The notes under the pieces were generated by a model. That model searched no databases. It was not told where the DNA came from and worked only from the letters and a program-made list of their open reading frames with translations. Source: Chondrosia reniformis (Eukaryota > Porifera > Demospongiae > Chondrillida > Chondrillidae). Taken from it: a stretch of DNA of 64,000 bases. Every line of letters begins with the position of its first letter. Position 1 is the first letter of the stretch. The DNA is taken from assembly GCA_947172415.1 (NCBI GenBank), contig OX359190.1, positions 868,001-932,000 on the forward strand, in the 5' to 3' direction. This document shows positions 23,009 to 34,700 of the stretch, in pieces. The translations under genes were made by a program, and so were the position numbers.

Positions 23009-23950
23009 ATGAACTACTTCTTGGGTATTTTGGCCGTACTTCCCCTTCTGGTGTTTGGAGGTAACTTGAGGTTATCAATCAGGGACAGGAACACGATCAG
23101 GGGGGAGTATTACCCTTTTGAGCAGACAGATTGGTCACTGAGGTTCTCAGCTGAACTAAATGGTCAGTTTCTTGACTCATTTGTGAGTTTGGCACACCGG
23201 AGTATGGATTTTGAAGAAGTAATTACAGAATTGTCAATTCCTCGGAGGGACTTGCGCAACCTGAACAGTATACAGGAACAGGTAATAGATGCAGCTTCCA
23301 TGACAGCTAAGGACATACAGACTGTTGAGTTGCCTGTTGATGAAGAATGTCTGGTATTCCTGGCGTACAGTGAACTGGCAGATTCTCTTTTGAGCAAGCC
23401 ATGGGACCAAAGATATAGCCCAGTCAAAGCAGGCCTTCTTCTGCACAGAGCTGTCTTTGGAGTTGCGATGAGAATGATCAAAGAAGGGAGTCTTGAGCCT
23501 GAATTATTGTGTACTGTGAATCCCAATTACCAGAGAAAGAGAGACACAATGTTATGTCTCGAGGATGACAGTTTAACTGAGGAATGCTTGCTCATAGCTC
23601 CTAATACCACACAAATGTCTCCCACTCCATTTGAGATGGAGGAGGAGGAGGAGGAGGAGAATGTCACCAGCAGTGATGAAGTGTCTTCCAAGATGCCAAG
23701 TGCCACGCCCACCACTGATTTACCAACACGCCCATCTAAACGCCCACCTCCACGCCCTCTTACACGCCCAACCAAGACTCCACGACCTCTTACACGCCCA
23801 ACCAAGACTCCAAGACCTCCTACACGCCCAACCAAGACTCCAAGACCTCCTACACGCCCAACCAAGACTCCAAGACCTCCTACACGCCCAACCAAGACTC
23901 CTAAGGATCCAAAGAAAAGTGAAGAAAATCAAAAAAGTCAAATTGGATAA
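23009..23950 (+). CDS. Secreted single-exon protein with acidic run and basic Thr-Pro-Arg repeat tail; family unknown
   Basis: Uninterrupted 313-aa frame. The ATG at 23009 is chosen because it opens a clear signal peptide (MNYFLGILAVLPLLVFG); the frame extends upstream only through non-ATG codons. The body (about 20-185) is probably helical and has three Cys, with a fourth in EECLLI. Then come two N-glycosylation sequons (NTT, NVT), a run of eight Glu (about 210-217), a Ser/Thr-rich link, and a strongly basic tail of 10-residue repeats of the form TKTPRPPTRP (about five copies), ending in Lys/Glu-rich sequence. A TATA box precedes it and no introns are present, unlike all neighbours. I do not recognise the fold. 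An extracellular matrix, adhesive or polyanion-binding protein is possible from composition alone. Confidence 0.8.
   Translation: MNYFLGILAVLPLLVFGGNLRLSIRDRNTIRGEYYPFEQTDWSLRFSAELNGQFLDSFVSLAHRSMDFEEVITELSIPRRDLRNLNSIQEQVIDAASMTAKDIQTVELPVDEECLVFLAYSELADSLLSKPWDQRYSPVKAGLLLHRAVFGVAMRMIKEGSLEPELLCTVNPNYQRKRDTMLCLEDDSLTEECLLIAPNTTQMSPTPFEMEEEEEEENVTSSDEVSSKMPSATPTTDLPTRPSKRPPPRPLTRPTKTPRPLTRPTKTPRPPTRPTKTPRPPTRPTKTPRPPTRPTKTPKDPKKSEENQKSQIG
23755..23900 (+). repeat. Coding 30-bp minisatellite
   Basis: Five 30-bp units containing ACACGCCCAACCAAGACTCC encode the TKTPRP(P/L)TRP tail repeats of the secreted protein. The length is a multiple of three, so copy-number change keeps frame. Confidence 0.9.
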
Positions 23951-24265
23951 AATCCTTCCACATTGGTCAACTGTGAACATTTCTTACCTGTAATGCACTG
24001 TATACACTAACATATTATACACTATACATGTAATACATGGTATATTATATAGTTTATATGTATTGACAAAACATTTCATGAAGATTCACTATTGACAATG
24101 AATTACATAGAAAATAATATACAACACAAATATCATAAAATACTACAGCTTGGCTTGTGAAGAATAGTTCATTAAAATAGCAAAGGTTTGCAATCTTGGT
24201 CGGTTAAATGACTAGAAGACTGGATTTACAAGTTGGAAATGTTACAAATTGGTTGCTGCTGATTT
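23951..24265. other. Convergent intergenic spacer
   Basis: The 3' flanks of the secreted-protein gene (+) and CLASP (-) meet here. AT-rich, no other feature seen. Confidence 0.5.
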
Positions 24266-27200
24266 TCAAACCATTGTTTCACCTTCTGGTTGGGAAGGAT
24301 CTTCACTGTCCATGTACTTCTTAAGCAGCCTCCTCTGAACAGGAGTCATTTCGGACAAGTAGGGATCCACTTGGCTACCCAGTACTTTGCAGGTCACAGA
24401 GAGTGTCCTGACGGTCAGCTTACGGCAGGAGGGTTCTGAGTGGTGGTACATCTGGGGGGAGTAGGAAGAAGACAAGACAAGCCTTTGAAGAGAAGAGGGA
24501 GGGGCTGGAGAATGGGGAGGGGCTGGAGAATGGGGAGGGGCCGGAGAATGGGGAGGGGCTGGAGAATGGGGAGGGGCTGGAGAATGGGGAGGGGCTGGAG
24601 GATGGGGAGGGGCTGGAGAATGGGGAGGGGCTGGAGAATGGGGAGGGGCCGGAGAATGGGACTAGAGGATAGAGAGTGGACTTCAAGCAATGGCGTAATG
24701 ACCTGTGACTTGACATAAACAGATACTCACTTTCAACAATGCCTTCATCAAATCATCTTTGTGTACACTTAATACAATCTTATCACAATTGGGAACAGTC
24801 TTACTAAGAAGCTCAAGAGCGTGCAACAAGGGCACTCCTTCCTCCTCAGTCACATGCCGGATGACAACAGGGAGAACGTGGCGTGGCTGGGCATTAGTAG
24901 CAAAACACTTTACAACTTTAGAGAGTTCATTTGAAAACTAAGTAGGGAAAGATTAAGCATATAAAATTAGTCACGGTCAGTAATTCATGATATGATATAC
25001 AAGTACCAGTAATGGGCCTCTGAAGCAGGTAATCGACTATTCAGAGGTCTTATAATGCCTATAGTAGCTAATCACTGATCTAATCAACTAAACAAAGTCA
25101 GTCAGTTAATATGAAGTGTGAGTAATCGCTGGATCTCCCAGCCAAAAGATTCTGGTCACTTGGCTGGTTTGGCGTAATAACTTCCTATGATTACTCACTT
25201 CTTATAGTGGTAACATGCCACTTCAAGTGTATATATAAGGTGCTTCGGGTGTATATTAAGGTTTGTTACCTCCGGATCCCTGCATGATTTGAACACTTTT
25301 GTGACGATCAGTTCTGTGACGTTGTTCAATACCTGTGGTTCAATTTTTATTACCTCCCTCAAAGCAGCCAGAGCTAGACCTTTGACCTCTGAATTTCGAC
25401 CCTGTATCTGCTCCATCAGAATGTGCAGCACTTTATTGCAATGTCTCTTCCAATTGTACTTCTCTGGCGACTCGCACAAGCGTAATAGCTGAAGGAGAGC
25501 TTTCTTGTGAACTTCACTACATATGTAGACATGAAGGACAGAGAATGATCTAACAATATCAGTATACGACATAGGCACTGGTCAAACTATCCTGGTATAT
25601 ACACTACCTAGAAGGAGCAACCCTTAACATGGGTATGTGTGGTTTTTAAGGGTTCGTGTGGCCTTTATAGGTACGTGTGGTCTTTATAGGTAGGCGTGGT
25701 TTTTATGAGTAGGTGTGGTTTTCATGAGTAGGCGTGGTTTTCATGAGTAGGCGTGGTTTTCATGAGTAGGCGTGGCATGAATGCTTCCACATAGATGCTC
25801 AAGCTATAAGTATGCAACATTTAAGTGAGTACGAGACGTGTGACATACCTATCTTGTTCAGCTGCTGTGAGCTGTCGCAATACACGATCCAAATGATCTG
25901 ATGATGGGTCTAAAGAGGCGGACAGTGAAAGACCAATTCGACATGATTGCAACACACTTGAGATAGTGATGAAATCACTTAATCTAGTACAATTACATAA
26001 AGTATGTGTGTGGTAGTCATTAACTAATCTCAATAAATCTTACAGCTCTACATAATTCTATAAAGGCAACTTCATTACAATATTTATCACTTGACTAGTT
26101 ATAAATTTAAATACATGCCAAGGATTCACAGAAGATCAAGATAAAGAAAAGACAAAGACTCCCAGGATCACTGATGAAGGGTGGAATTCCCAGAAACGGC
26201 TGTCTGAACCAGTGGAGAAGAAGATGAAAGAAGGGAAAAGAAGGAAAAAAAGACTCTTGTATCTTCATTCAAAGCTCTCTTCAGGTTTATTTCCCCTATA
26301 GGCTCTTTAACAGAAGAGGCATAGCATGTAGGAAAATGGTATCTTAGATTTTTCATATAACTTATAAACACAAATAAGTCTTGCAGCAACTCCACAACTA
26401 ATCAGATGAACTTACAATTATGTCCTTCCAGATTCAGTGCCAGTTTATCAGCATAATATTTAGGCAGAAACTCTTGCCTTGTCTTATTTGACAACTTTGG
26501 CCCATAGTCACTTTTAGCAGTGTTTCCATGGTTACTTGGGGGATTCCCCTTGATTATCTGCTTGTTTGATAGGGAGTGGTCTGACCTACTAGACTTCATT
26601 TTAGATTGGAGGGTGGGAATGTGAGATGTGGGCGGGGCTACATCAGAGACACGCCCATTCCCTGAATGGTGACCATCTGTCATAACAGCAGAGGAATACA
26701 AATCTAATACATTCATAGACTCCCAGGATCACTGATGAAGGGTGGAATTTCCAGAAACAGCTGTCTGGCCCAGTGGAGAAGAAGATGAAAGAAGGGAAAA
26801 GAAGAAAGAAAGACTCCTGTATCTTCATCCAAAGCTCTCTCCAGGTTTAGTTCCCCTATAGGCTCTTTTACAGAATAGGCACAGCATGTAGGAAAATGGT
26901 ATCTTAGATTTTTCATTCATAGCAGCAAAAAGTGAGAAAAAGAATGAGAAGATGCAGAAATGAGTTAACTCACTCAATTTGTGATCTGCTCCATTACTGA
27001 CTATTACTGTGTCTACTTGCAAGGAAGCCATATTGGAGGGTGTGGTACTTCTGTAATCCTTCTGTCCCTTGGACCAAGTGTGTCTTCTTACCGGAAGAGC
27101 ACTGCGGGACCTTCCAGAACTCCTCCTCCGAGTGACCAGCTCGTCTGCTGTCATCTTACGCTCTCTGTAAGACGAGGCTCTCTTTTGTAGGCGTGGCGAG

Positions 27201-28663
27201 GAGGAGTATTTGGGCTTGCCCAGAGGGAGTGGCTGAGAAGGGGGCGTGTCCTCACTATCTCCCTCACTGTCGCTCTCTTTCAGTTGATCTGTATACTTTT
27301 TCAGAATCTCATTAGCTTTGTCCTAATTTGAATGGAATTCACAAAAGTAGAGCATTTTATAGTATTCCAGAAATTAGTGAACAATTGAAGTGATAATCAA
27401 ACCACAAGTAAAGTCATGAAGAGGGAAAACAGTAAAGAAGAAACTGCATGGAATTGAACACAGGACAGCTGTACACACTACCAGTGCTCTGTCACTGAGA
27501 ACTACAAACATGACTACAGGGATATAGCTATGTTGCAATTCTTATGCGATGTTATGCAATCTTCACGTAGTCTTACGTAATGACCATGTGATCATACCTG
27601 TAGTTGCTTGTCCAACTCATTGACTCTCTGCATGCACCAGGAGGTGTTGAGCTGAAACAGCAAAATGAGCACCTTTCTGGCTACCTTTCTTCCTGATGGT
27701 CTGGTAGGTTCTGTTGCCATGGAAACAATTTTGGCAACAAGTATTTGGCCGTCCTTCATTAGTTGGAGTGCTTCTGAATTCATTTGTTTAGTGAGACAAT
27801 AAAAATAGTCCATCCATCCCTCTTTAGATTTAGCATTTAAAGGTTGGACTTTGTTGAAGAGAATTTGTATTAATACGGTGCACTGACTTTGCACATCCTG
27901 TGTTTTCCTATTTCAAAGAGAAAGTAAATTATTTTTTGGTGACATGATTGTCACATGACACTCACCTAATCTTTTCTAATATTAAGTTTATAAGTGGTGG
28001 AATAGAAGACGTTAGATCAAGACCCAGTTTCTGCAGTAACCGTAGCAACAGGATGTAAAGGAAGTCTTCAGGAATGGGAGAGAAGCGTGTGAGGACAGTA
28101 TCTACACACTCCAGGAGTGGAGAGAGAATCTTCAGGTGGTTGTCAGGAAACAGCTTTTTGAAACAATCCCAAACAGTGTCAACCTCTGTCTCACTACATG
28201 GATAAGAGAAGAGATAACCAAACCACAAGTACTTACTGTCAAACATGTCTTATATAATTTGTATGCATACATCATCATTTACAATAGTGTATTAAATATA
28301 TTATATACGTAATAGCATATAAACAAAACAAATTGCAAAGGCATATATAAGCTTGCCTTAATTCTTTCTCATTTTCAAGTAGCCATTGCAATTGAGCGAC
28401 GGCGAAGTACCTATCCTCCAATTGTATGCTAGTGCAAAGTTGTAGCACCTTCTCCGCATCCTATATATAAGTATCGATCAGATCAAATCAATCACTATTG
28501 GATTACACAGCTACGTACACACGGGACCAGATAAGCTTCACGACCGATATGACGTCATTGGCTGGTAAATATGTAAACTCACAAATTCAGTGACCGAGGG
28601 ATGGTATTCCGTTAAGTATTCGTACGCTTTCCTAAATGAAGAACGGTTTTTGCCGCGTTCCAT
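24266..28663 (-). CDS. CLASP: Short CLASP (CLIP-associating microtubule plus-end protein) with TOG3 and C-terminal TOG only
   Basis: Ten exons: 28583-28663, 28357-28460, 27966-28193, 27598-27907, 26974-27322, 26416-26676, 25849-26023 (acceptor uncertain), 25270-25516, 24731-24937 and 24266-24451. The product is about 715 aa. CLASPs bind microtubule plus ends through TOG arrays and promote rescue. Seen: a CLASP TOG3-like domain (FLYILLLRLLQKLGLDL, ATEPTRPSGRKVARKVLILL), a Ser/Arg-rich linker, and a C-terminal TOG (KGLALAALREVIK, QVDPYLSEMTPVQRRLLKKY) matching the CLIP/cortex-binding domain. An in-frame stop precedes the ATG, so TOG1 and TOG2 are absent; family members are usually ~1500 aa. Intron 2 uses a GC donor. 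The 26416/26023 junction is the weakest; a small extra exon is possible. Confidence 0.85.
24498..24658 (-). repeat. 18-bp minisatellite, CLASP intron 9
   Basis: About nine units of GGGGAGGGGCTGGAGAAT; in the gene's sense strand it is C/T-rich. Confidence 0.92.
25640..25775. repeat. 19-bp minisatellite, CLASP intron 7
   Basis: About seven units of GTAGGCGTGGTTTTCATGA and variants. Confidence 0.88.
26120..26370 (+). repeat. Repeat A, near full length, CLASP intron 6
   Basis: From CCAAGGATTCACAGAAGATC through CTGATGA...GAAACGGCTGTCTG to TTAGATTTTTCAT. Confidence 0.85.
26715..26925 (+). repeat. Repeat A, CLASP intron 5
   Basis: Core CTGATGAAGGGTGGAATTTCC, GAAACAGCTGTC|TGGCCC and the standard 3' half. 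Confidence 0.85.
27441..27508 (-). repeat. tRNA-like (Pol III box A/box B) remnant
   Basis: On the minus strand a D-arm/box-A-like CTCAGTGACAGAGC is followed ~35 nt later by a box-B-like TGTTCAATTCC. The anticodon arm does not fold well, so this is a tRNA pseudogene or tRNA-derived SINE head, not a working tRNA. It lies in CLASP intron 4. Confidence 0.35.
28357..28357 (-). other. CLASP: GC-AG splice donor in CLASP intron 2
   Basis: The exon ends ...TTAAG and the intron begins GCAAGC. No GT nearby keeps the frame, and joining to the acceptor at 28193 restores a continuous CLASP sequence (ENEKEL|SETEVD). Confidence 0.7.
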
Positions 28664-28772
28664 TACTCGTAGAGAGCCATTTCATATTTAACTGTATTCA
28701 TGAGTGTCATAAAATAGTCAACAAAGATGGCTGCAAAGTATGTAAATAGAAGTCATATAATTAATGTGCAGT

Positions 28773-31700
28773 TTATCCTTTGAGAATTCCTCTTTCAATT
28801 CGATGTCTCTTCAGTCGTATGTTTACCTAATTGAAATATACAGAATAATAATGATATTAAAATTACAACTCAATTTAGCATCAGCTGTCATAATGTAATT
28901 AAAAGCACTTTGTTGAATTAACAAGATTACTAATATTTCCCCTTTCACTTCTCATGCATGGTTGGAATAATTGAACTGATTGAGATACTTGTGGTTTGTT
29001 TATCAATGCACATGTAGGTTAGCCACACTGAAAGGTCGTTATTAGACATGTTTAGTAGAAGGTGAGAGAGGAAAAGAAGAAAGAAAAGACTCCTGTATCT
29101 TCATCCAAAGCTCTCTTCAGGTTTAGTTCCCCTATAGGCTCTTTTACAGGCATAGCATGTAGGAAAATGGTGTATTAGATTTTTCATGTAAGGAATCATA
29201 GAAACACCTACACAATGTTGGTAGCCATGGAAACCAAAAATAAACTAAAAATATGATGTGCTCAGCATTACATAGTTACCTCTTTAATCAGCTCTTCATA
29301 GAGAGAATTTGGAGGAGCATCTAACCATTTCATACTGCTAGGGTCACCCAAATCTTTCTCCTTATTTGGACATGCTCTGGTCTTTAAAGTGTTACCATGA
29401 ACAGAACTGATCTCTGGTCTACTGTTTAATAAACAACTAGTAGCCTCCTGGTCTCTTATTAAGAGGGATTTCTTAGACTGACAACTAGTGGTATCCTGGT
29501 CTCTTATTAAGAGGGCCTTCTTAAACTGACAACTAGTAGCCTCCTGGTCTCTTTTTAAGAGGGATTTCTTAGACTGACAATTAGTAGCCTCCTGGTCTCT
29601 TATTAAGAGGGATTTCTTAGACTGACAACTAGTAGCCTCCTGGTTTCTTATTAAGAAGACTTCTGAAAGAGGGCTTCTCAAGGGTTTCTTGTCTCTAGTG
29701 GTTTCCTTCAATGAAGGTTCTTCCTCTTTGTTAGGAGATTTAGCTGGAACGCAATCATACTTGCAGTCTCGTCTCCAGATATCCCTCAATGTGGCAGGAG
29801 GGGAGGTGGGATGAGAGGAAAGTATTGAGTCTGGAAGCTTTCTAGTTATAATATTTCTCCTTCCTTCCTTGTCAACATTAGTGACTGTCTTGTTAAGAAA
29901 AATAGTTTCAGTGATAGTAATTGGCCCATCGATTGGTGCTGCCATGGTAACCACATCACCAAAAGTATCACCTTTCAATTGGTCACTTTCAAATCTGCCT
30001 TGTAAGTCACATATGCTGACATGTGCAGGTTTGTGAGATGGGGTGAGTGCTTGCTGGATGGGATGGTTACCATGACTACCAGTAGAAGGCATCAGCAGCT
30101 TGTCTGGTGAAGTGTATTGAACTCCGGACACTCTACACACAAGAATAATCAAACACACCATTTTTCTTACATGCTACATCTACATTAGAATAAAGGCCTA
30201 TAGGGAACTAAATCTAGTGAGAGCTTTGGATGAGGATACAAGAGTTTTCTCCTTCTCCTTCTCTTCTCCACTGGGCAAGACATCTGTTTCTGGGAATTCA
30301 ACCCTTCATCAGTGACCCTGGGAATCTTTGTCGTCTTCTTGATCCTTTGCTTTGTGAGTCCTTGGCTCTCTATACATTCATTAGTCATCACACATTAAAA
30401 AACAAGTAATCCTATATCCATGAGATATGAAGTTTATTGAGCAACAGCAACATTAAATCTTTGGAATAGAATGTTTCGACCCGTAGGTCTTCATCAGCAA
30501 TATAAGACCTACGGGTTGAAACGTTCTATTCCAAAGATTTAATGTTGCTGTACGTTGCTCAATAAACTTCATATCTTATCATGATCACGACAAATAAGCT
30601 CTATCACTTCATATTATACATGCATGTGTAATTCAAAACACTCCTCCTCGCATCATCATGATTAAGTTACGTAGATCAGATAAATATTCATTACATTTTC
30701 TTTCTCTTGTGAGAGCTTTCAGAAGACCAAGAAGTGAGTGATCTTCTCTTTAGTGGTACCTGCTTAGCAGCACCTCTGTGAGTTGTGGGGTGAGATTCAC
30801 CTAACACTGGATTCCTCAAAGCTAACGGCTATAAAATGAAATCAATCAATCAATCAATGTGACAGTGTTTTCCTATAAATAATATTACTTAATTGTCTTA
30901 CAGTTATAAATAACAATTAACATTCTATCTTATCCCCTTCGTTCTCTATTTAATGTAACACACCATTTTCTTACATGCTACATCTACTTTAGAATAAAGG
31001 CCTATAGGGAACTAAACCTAGTGAGAGCTTTTGATGGGAATACAAGAATTGTCTTACAGTTATAAATAACACTTAATAATTATCATTATATTTTATATGT
31101 TCTCTATTTATTGATAAAACAATTGTTTCTCTTCGGCAGGATGAAAGCACTACGTATATAATAGTACTCTACAAATGGAAATAGGCTTTGGTAACACATT
31201 GACTTATCTTTGGAAAGGGTCATCTCTTAACTTTGGGAGCATCTAGAGATGCAGTTTTTCTGATTCTTCTTTCTGCCAAACGTTTTGACCCTGGGGGTCT
31301 TCTTCAGTGACAGAAAAACTGCGTCTCTAGATGCTCCCAAAGTCAAAAGATGACCCTTTTCAAAGATAAGTTCGACACAGTTAGAAGAAATCCTTATTCT
31401 AACATTGACTTATGACAAGTGAGATTAATGAGCTTTCTGTAGCCAATCGAAACAATCAAATATTTCAGGACATTTGGTCCGTAGACCTTCTTAAGTTGAT
31501 AAAAGCACTAAATTATTACACCTTAAATAAACAATCTGATTGATGGGGTTAAAATGTGATGTAAAATGACGTCATGAATAACAATTAGTGAGATGTTAAC
31601 AGTAAAATCAGTACATTGACTTATCCTCCAGGGTCTCCCTCTTAACCTACCACTTACACACTAGTGACTTCAGAAAGTCAATTTGAAGATTCAACTAGTA

Positions 31701-34700
31701 AATGGTCAAATTGTAATGGACGTATATACATACATACCAGCGGAAGTGGATTTAAGAGGTTCTTGAAACATGCCATGTTGTTTCTAGGTGACGTCTCTCC
31801 CTTGTACTGAACTATTGGTATTATCTTTTTTGGTTCAACCAGCTGTACAAACTGTAGCAGTTCTTGAAATGACGAATGGTCTGAATACGGCACTACATGT
31901 ACCATTGAAGAAGAGCTCTTGTGAGGAACACCTCCAGGACCTGTGTGTCTAATGTAGCAATGGAGTGATGACAGATGGATGGGTGGAGTGACGGATGGGT
32001 GGAATGATGGGTGGAATGATGGGTGGATGGGTGGAGTGATGGGTGGAATGATGGGTGGAATGATGGGTGGAATGATGGGTGGATGGGTGGAGTGACAGAT
32101 GGGTGGAGTGACGGATGGGTGGAATGATGGGTGGAATGATGGGTGGATGGGTGGAGTGATGGGTGGAATGATGGGTGGATGGGTGGAGTGACAGATGGGT
32201 GGAGTGACGGATGGATGGGTGGAATGATGGGTGGATGGGTGGAGTGACAGATGGGTGGAGTGACGGATGGATGGGTGGAGTGATAGATGGGTGGAGTGAC
32301 GGATGGGTGGAGTGACGGATGGGTGGAGTGACGGATGGGGGGTGGAGTGTTGGGTGGAGTGACGGATGGGTGGAGTGACGGATGGGTGGAGTGACGGATG
32401 GATGGGTGGAGTGACGGATGGGTGGAGTGACGGATGGGTGGAGTGACGGATGGATGGGTGGAGTGTTGGGTGGAGTGACGGATAGACAGGTGGAGTGCTG
32501 ACAGCTGTACCTTGCAGTAGGCAGAATAACGAGACAGGCTCTCTCTTCATTCCATCCTTCAATCCTATAAAAACAATTAGTACAAATTCAAAAAATAAAT
32601 ATAATTTGATTTCTAATCTAATAAAACAGTTAAATCCAATTACAAATGTTTTTAGCGTCTATAAGATTAACTAAAATGGGAAAGACAGTCATACTGTATG
32701 GAAGTAGGAAGTCAAACTCATTCTGATATAAATGAATTAAACCCTAAAACATAATATACAGTTCATACCTCTCTGTATTAGATATAAAACCTACAACATA
32801 ATATACAGTTCATACCTCTATGTATTGGATATAAAACCTACAACATAATATACAGTTCATACCTCTATGTATTGGATATAAAACCTACAACATAATATAC
32901 AGTTTATACCTCTATGTATTGGATATAAAACCTACAACATAATATACAGTTTATACCTCTATGTATTGGATATAAAACCTACAACATAATATACAGTTCA
33001 TACCTCTATGTATTGGATATAAAACCTACAACATAATATACAGTTTATACCTCTATGTATTGGATATACTAAATATGCAGGAAAAAAGGTTTCCGGAATT
33101 TAGAGGTTTCTACTTATAATTGATTTAACTTATCAATTAATGAATCAGTCCAGTAAGTACATTATCCATATAGGTTTACACTGAACTGTTTTTTATTTTT
33201 ATTTTTTTGTAACATAATTTAACTATTTAATTAGCTGGTGTAATCTCTGTCCTTATTATTGCTGATGAAGACATACGGGTCGAAATGTCCAATCCTTGAA
33301 GTTTTGTTGCAGATAGTTCAAATAAACAATAAACTTAATCAACTTAGGTAAAGATGAAAAACATTAAGTTCCACCATTTTACTGATTGCTGAAACCACAA
33401 GTGTTTTCACCTTAACCTTTGAACATATTATATAGAACATGTCAGTTTCCAATAAAAGAGTCCATGATGTATAATATAGAACTTTACATTTCAGAAGTGC
33501 TTTTGCATTAAACCAGGTTGCCAAGCAACACAAACCAGGTTGCTAAGCAACACAAACTTGGTGTATACAGAGTAGGTGCCTTCACAATTTGGGGAATCCT
33601 CTAAGTCCTCCACTGTACAGTTTATATACGTATTACGTATGCAAATATTACATATAAATATGTATAAATGGGGGAAGACATATGCGTGAATATGTAGGTA
33701 TAACTTAAAGTTAATTCTTCTGAATGGAAGATCCCTCCAGATAACAATTCCTTTTAAAGATCCAACAGACAGTAATTTAATGACTTCCCGTGCCACAGAA
33801 TTCAAAGGAGGTTATTAACTGGTACACATGTCAATATATGAAAGGGGAAGATTCCTGTGGTTTTTGGCACAGAGATTATGCTATACAGAATCACAAAGCC
33901 ATGTAATTCTGTCTACACTGGTACATCTGTTTAAACACTTCTCCCAAATATGTGACAGTTTAAAGGATGAGAGAGAAAGAATGTTGCTAAACCTTTAAAA
34001 GGTCACTTTAAAACTTTTGGGATTTTTTATATAATGTACAGTTGTTTATATACCCAAGGAAGAGAAAGAATGTTGCTAAACCTTTAAAAGGTCACTTTAA
34101 AACTTTTGGGATTTTTACATAATGTACAGTTGTTTATATACGTACCTTACAAGATATCAGAAAGTATGGGAAGAATCCACAGGTGACCCTTTGATAACTA
34201 CTATCTTAACATTCTCTGGTAGAGAAAGAGAAATAATTATTACTGAGAAAATATAAACTACTTTTTAAATTCAGCCTAACATCATGGGTCCTTTGAATGC
34301 TTTTCAGAGTATTTAAAATGAATATCTCTAAATGAAAGTTTCCAGATATTTAATCACTGTTGCTTAGTTACTGTTGCTTAGTTACCTATGGGGTGGGCGG
34401 GGTAGGAGGAGTAGGTGGGATGTGTTCAATGTATTAGCTAATGAGTAGTTATAATTAATTAGTCTTATACTCAAATAATGTAGCCCATAAAAAATGTAAA
34501 AATTGATTAAAGGAAAGTACTCTTAGAAGCACCTTGAAGTCGAGGATGTGACAGGGTAGCATAGGAAATGTCTGAGAGATATTGTCAGACATAAGTTGAT
34601 GTCTTTATGGAAAGAGGAAAAGTGTCTGTTAATTGTATTAAATCATGTAATGTTTAACAACTGGAAATGTAATAATGCACAAATAGTCCAGTTTAGTGTA

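Noticed and set aside
27441-27508. Functional tRNA gene
   Set aside because: Box A/B-like elements are present but no proper cloverleaf or anticodon stem can be drawn.
28729-28745. + strand ATGGCTGCAAAGTATG resembling a first exon and donor (MAAK)
   Set aside because: No + strand exons follow; it overlaps the CLASP leader region, and the surrounding genes on both sides are on the minus strand.
31678-32562. 294-codon minus-strand frame rich in His/Ser/Pro
   Set aside because: A minisatellite intron joins two real Apollo exons in one frame by chance; splice sites at 31948 and 32511 remove it.
34150-34230. Possible Apollo exon ([19 protein letters not shown])
   Set aside because: Phase does not fit the previous exon and a stop follows; exon 32511-32564 fits in phase and restores the conserved ILPT motif.
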